DNA of 64,000 nt from Alkalihalobacillus sp. BA299 (GTDB lineage Bacteria; Bacillota; Bacilli; Bacillales; Bacillaceae_F): positions 96,370 through 160,369 of the forward strand of contig NZ_JAFLJM010000013.1 in the NCBI RefSeq assembly GCF_017745675.1, given 5' to 3'. Each line of letters opens with the position of its first letter. Position 1 is the first letter of the stretch. Made by a program: the position numbers and the translations under genes. Below are positions 63,452 through 64,000 of this stretch, one piece after another. The notes beneath the pieces are model-generated. The model did not search any database and was not told the DNA's origin. It saw only the letters and a list, made by a program, of their open reading frames with translations.

Positions 63452-63667
63452 TTAATGTTCCTCGTAAACATGATATAAAAATAAATCGTGGACTTGCATT
63501 TCTAATTGCTTTTTTTCCGCTTCTGTTGGAGTCGTTTCAGACCACTCAATCGCCCCATTTTTGTAATACATGCCACGAAAATAGTTCCCCTTATAAAAGA
63601 ATGAAAATTCCCATTCTTGACGAACGAGGTTATTACGAAGTTCTTTCCATTGAAAATGTGAAATCAT
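63452..63667 (-). CDS. Small conserved YheE-like protein
   Basis: 71 aa, cytosolic. Begins ISHFQWKELRNNLVRQEWEFSFF and continues YKGNYFRGMYYKNGAIEW, ending HDLFLYHVYEEH. The antiparallel-strand pattern followed by one helix resembles the uncharacterised Bacillus YheE family (DUF5342, from memory). No function is known. GGAAGAAG precedes the ATG. It is bracketed by copies of repeat family 2 on both sides. Confidence 0.72.
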   Translation of the reverse strand: MISHFQWKELRNNLVRQEWEFSFFYKGNYFRGMYYKNGAIEWSETTPTEAEKKQLEMQVHDLFLYHVYEEH

Positions 63668-63740
63668 CAGCTTCTTCCCTTTCTTTTTGTACGTTTAGTA
63701 GAAGGAATATCGTCAGGGTTTTCATATTATGACTAAATAT

Positions 63741-64000
63741 AAGCAGACACCTTCCGCTTTTCTTGTCTAGCTGCAGGTGTCATCGGCTCGAGGTCGCTTC
63801 GGTCCATCAAACGTGTCCAAAAGTCAGGACACTAATTGCTGGCCCTCCAGCGCTTGTCGCCGATAAGCGACACCTTCCGCTTTTCATGTCTAGCTGCAGC
63901 GGCCACCGACTAGTGAGACTTCCTTCACCGCCGTACGATAAGTCAACATCGGATCGCTAGCGCTTCTCCGTGTTTCCTTTATCTCCTGCGGTTCAGTCCA
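63741..64000 (+). repeat. Structured repeat family 2, copy 4: 3' fragment + unit A + unit B, cut by the window end
   Basis: 63741-63763 is a solo unit-A tail (AAGCAGACACCTTCCGCTTTTC). Unit A follows at 63764-63884, then unit B from 63887 to the window edge. In this unit A one arm reads GTGTCC/GGACAC where copies 1 and 3 have GTGTCT/AGACAC, a compensatory change. The A-then-B order equals copy 1. Confidence 0.85.

Noticed and set aside
1..64000. CRISPR array, rRNA, tRNA or autonomous insertion sequence
   Set aside because: No regularly spaced short repeats, no rRNA/tRNA signature and no transposase-like protein were found.

Overview
The window looks like a chromosomal segment of an aerobic, endospore-forming Bacillaceae species. 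It is AT-rich and uses AGGAGG-type ribosome binding sites, with many TTG and GTG starts. The sporulation evidence is an alpha/beta-type SASP with a sigma-G-like promoter, SpoVR, and a PAS sensor kinase of the sporulation-kinase type. The glgBCDAP order and the ald, yng, yhcX and msmX genes all have Bacillus counterparts. No rRNA, tRNA, CRISPR array, transposase or phage structural gene was seen.

Layout. 1-1234: left-truncated BCCT osmolyte transporter. 1604-9436: ppaC, iron alcohol dehydrogenase, thioesterase, then on the minus strand a peptide-receptor pair resembling phage arbitrium AimR/AimP, a cupredoxin and a DMT exporter, then an M42 peptidase and a small protein. 9591-16117: trhA-like gene, an orphan ATP-grasp ligase, a small acidic protein, proline dehydrogenase, a decayed ornithine aminotransferase, and an adeR-ald pair. 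16351-25429: a GDPD and the minus-strand glycogen operon glgBCDAP. 25747-33032: DUF2225, CheX-like, PsiE-like, YhcX-like, FixH-like, GlpP and alpha-phosphoglucomutase genes. 33155-34179: a small arsenic locus (arsR, arsI, Cys-rich protein) with three matching operator-like dyads. 34355-41626: SpoVR, two histidine kinases, a MocR-like aminotransferase and an NSS transporter. 41773-42359: remnants of lemA and htpX. 42743-59659: a branched-chain-type ABC importer with a built-in acyl-CoA ligase, continuing into a leucine/isovalerate degradation cluster (acyl-CoA dehydrogenase, methylcrotonyl-CoA carboxylase subunits, methylglutaconyl-CoA hydratase, HMG-CoA lyase, two more ligases). The rest holds a SASP, small zinc-ribbon and hydrophilic proteins, msmX, and a PucR-like regulator.

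The genes form several working groups. pgcA supplies glucose-1-phosphate to GlgC/GlgA, and GlgP returns it. MsmX would energise sugar importers encoded elsewhere. The liv/yng cluster can import a branched acid or amino acid, make CoA thioesters and split HMG-CoA into acetyl-CoA and acetoacetate. A perfect CcpA cre consensus lies at its promoter and a second lies inside the cluster.

Three points deserve most attention. (1) An arbitrium-like receptor/peptide pair with no phage context, whose receptor seems to lack the DNA-binding domain. (2) A family of exactly 185-bp multi-hairpin elements, each flanked by 8-bp target duplications: four complete copies and one internally deleted copy. These look like non-autonomous MITEs with compensatory changes in their stems. 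(3) A second, GC-richer structured repeat family, also with a compensatory stem change. All family names rest on recognition from memory, since no database search could be run.
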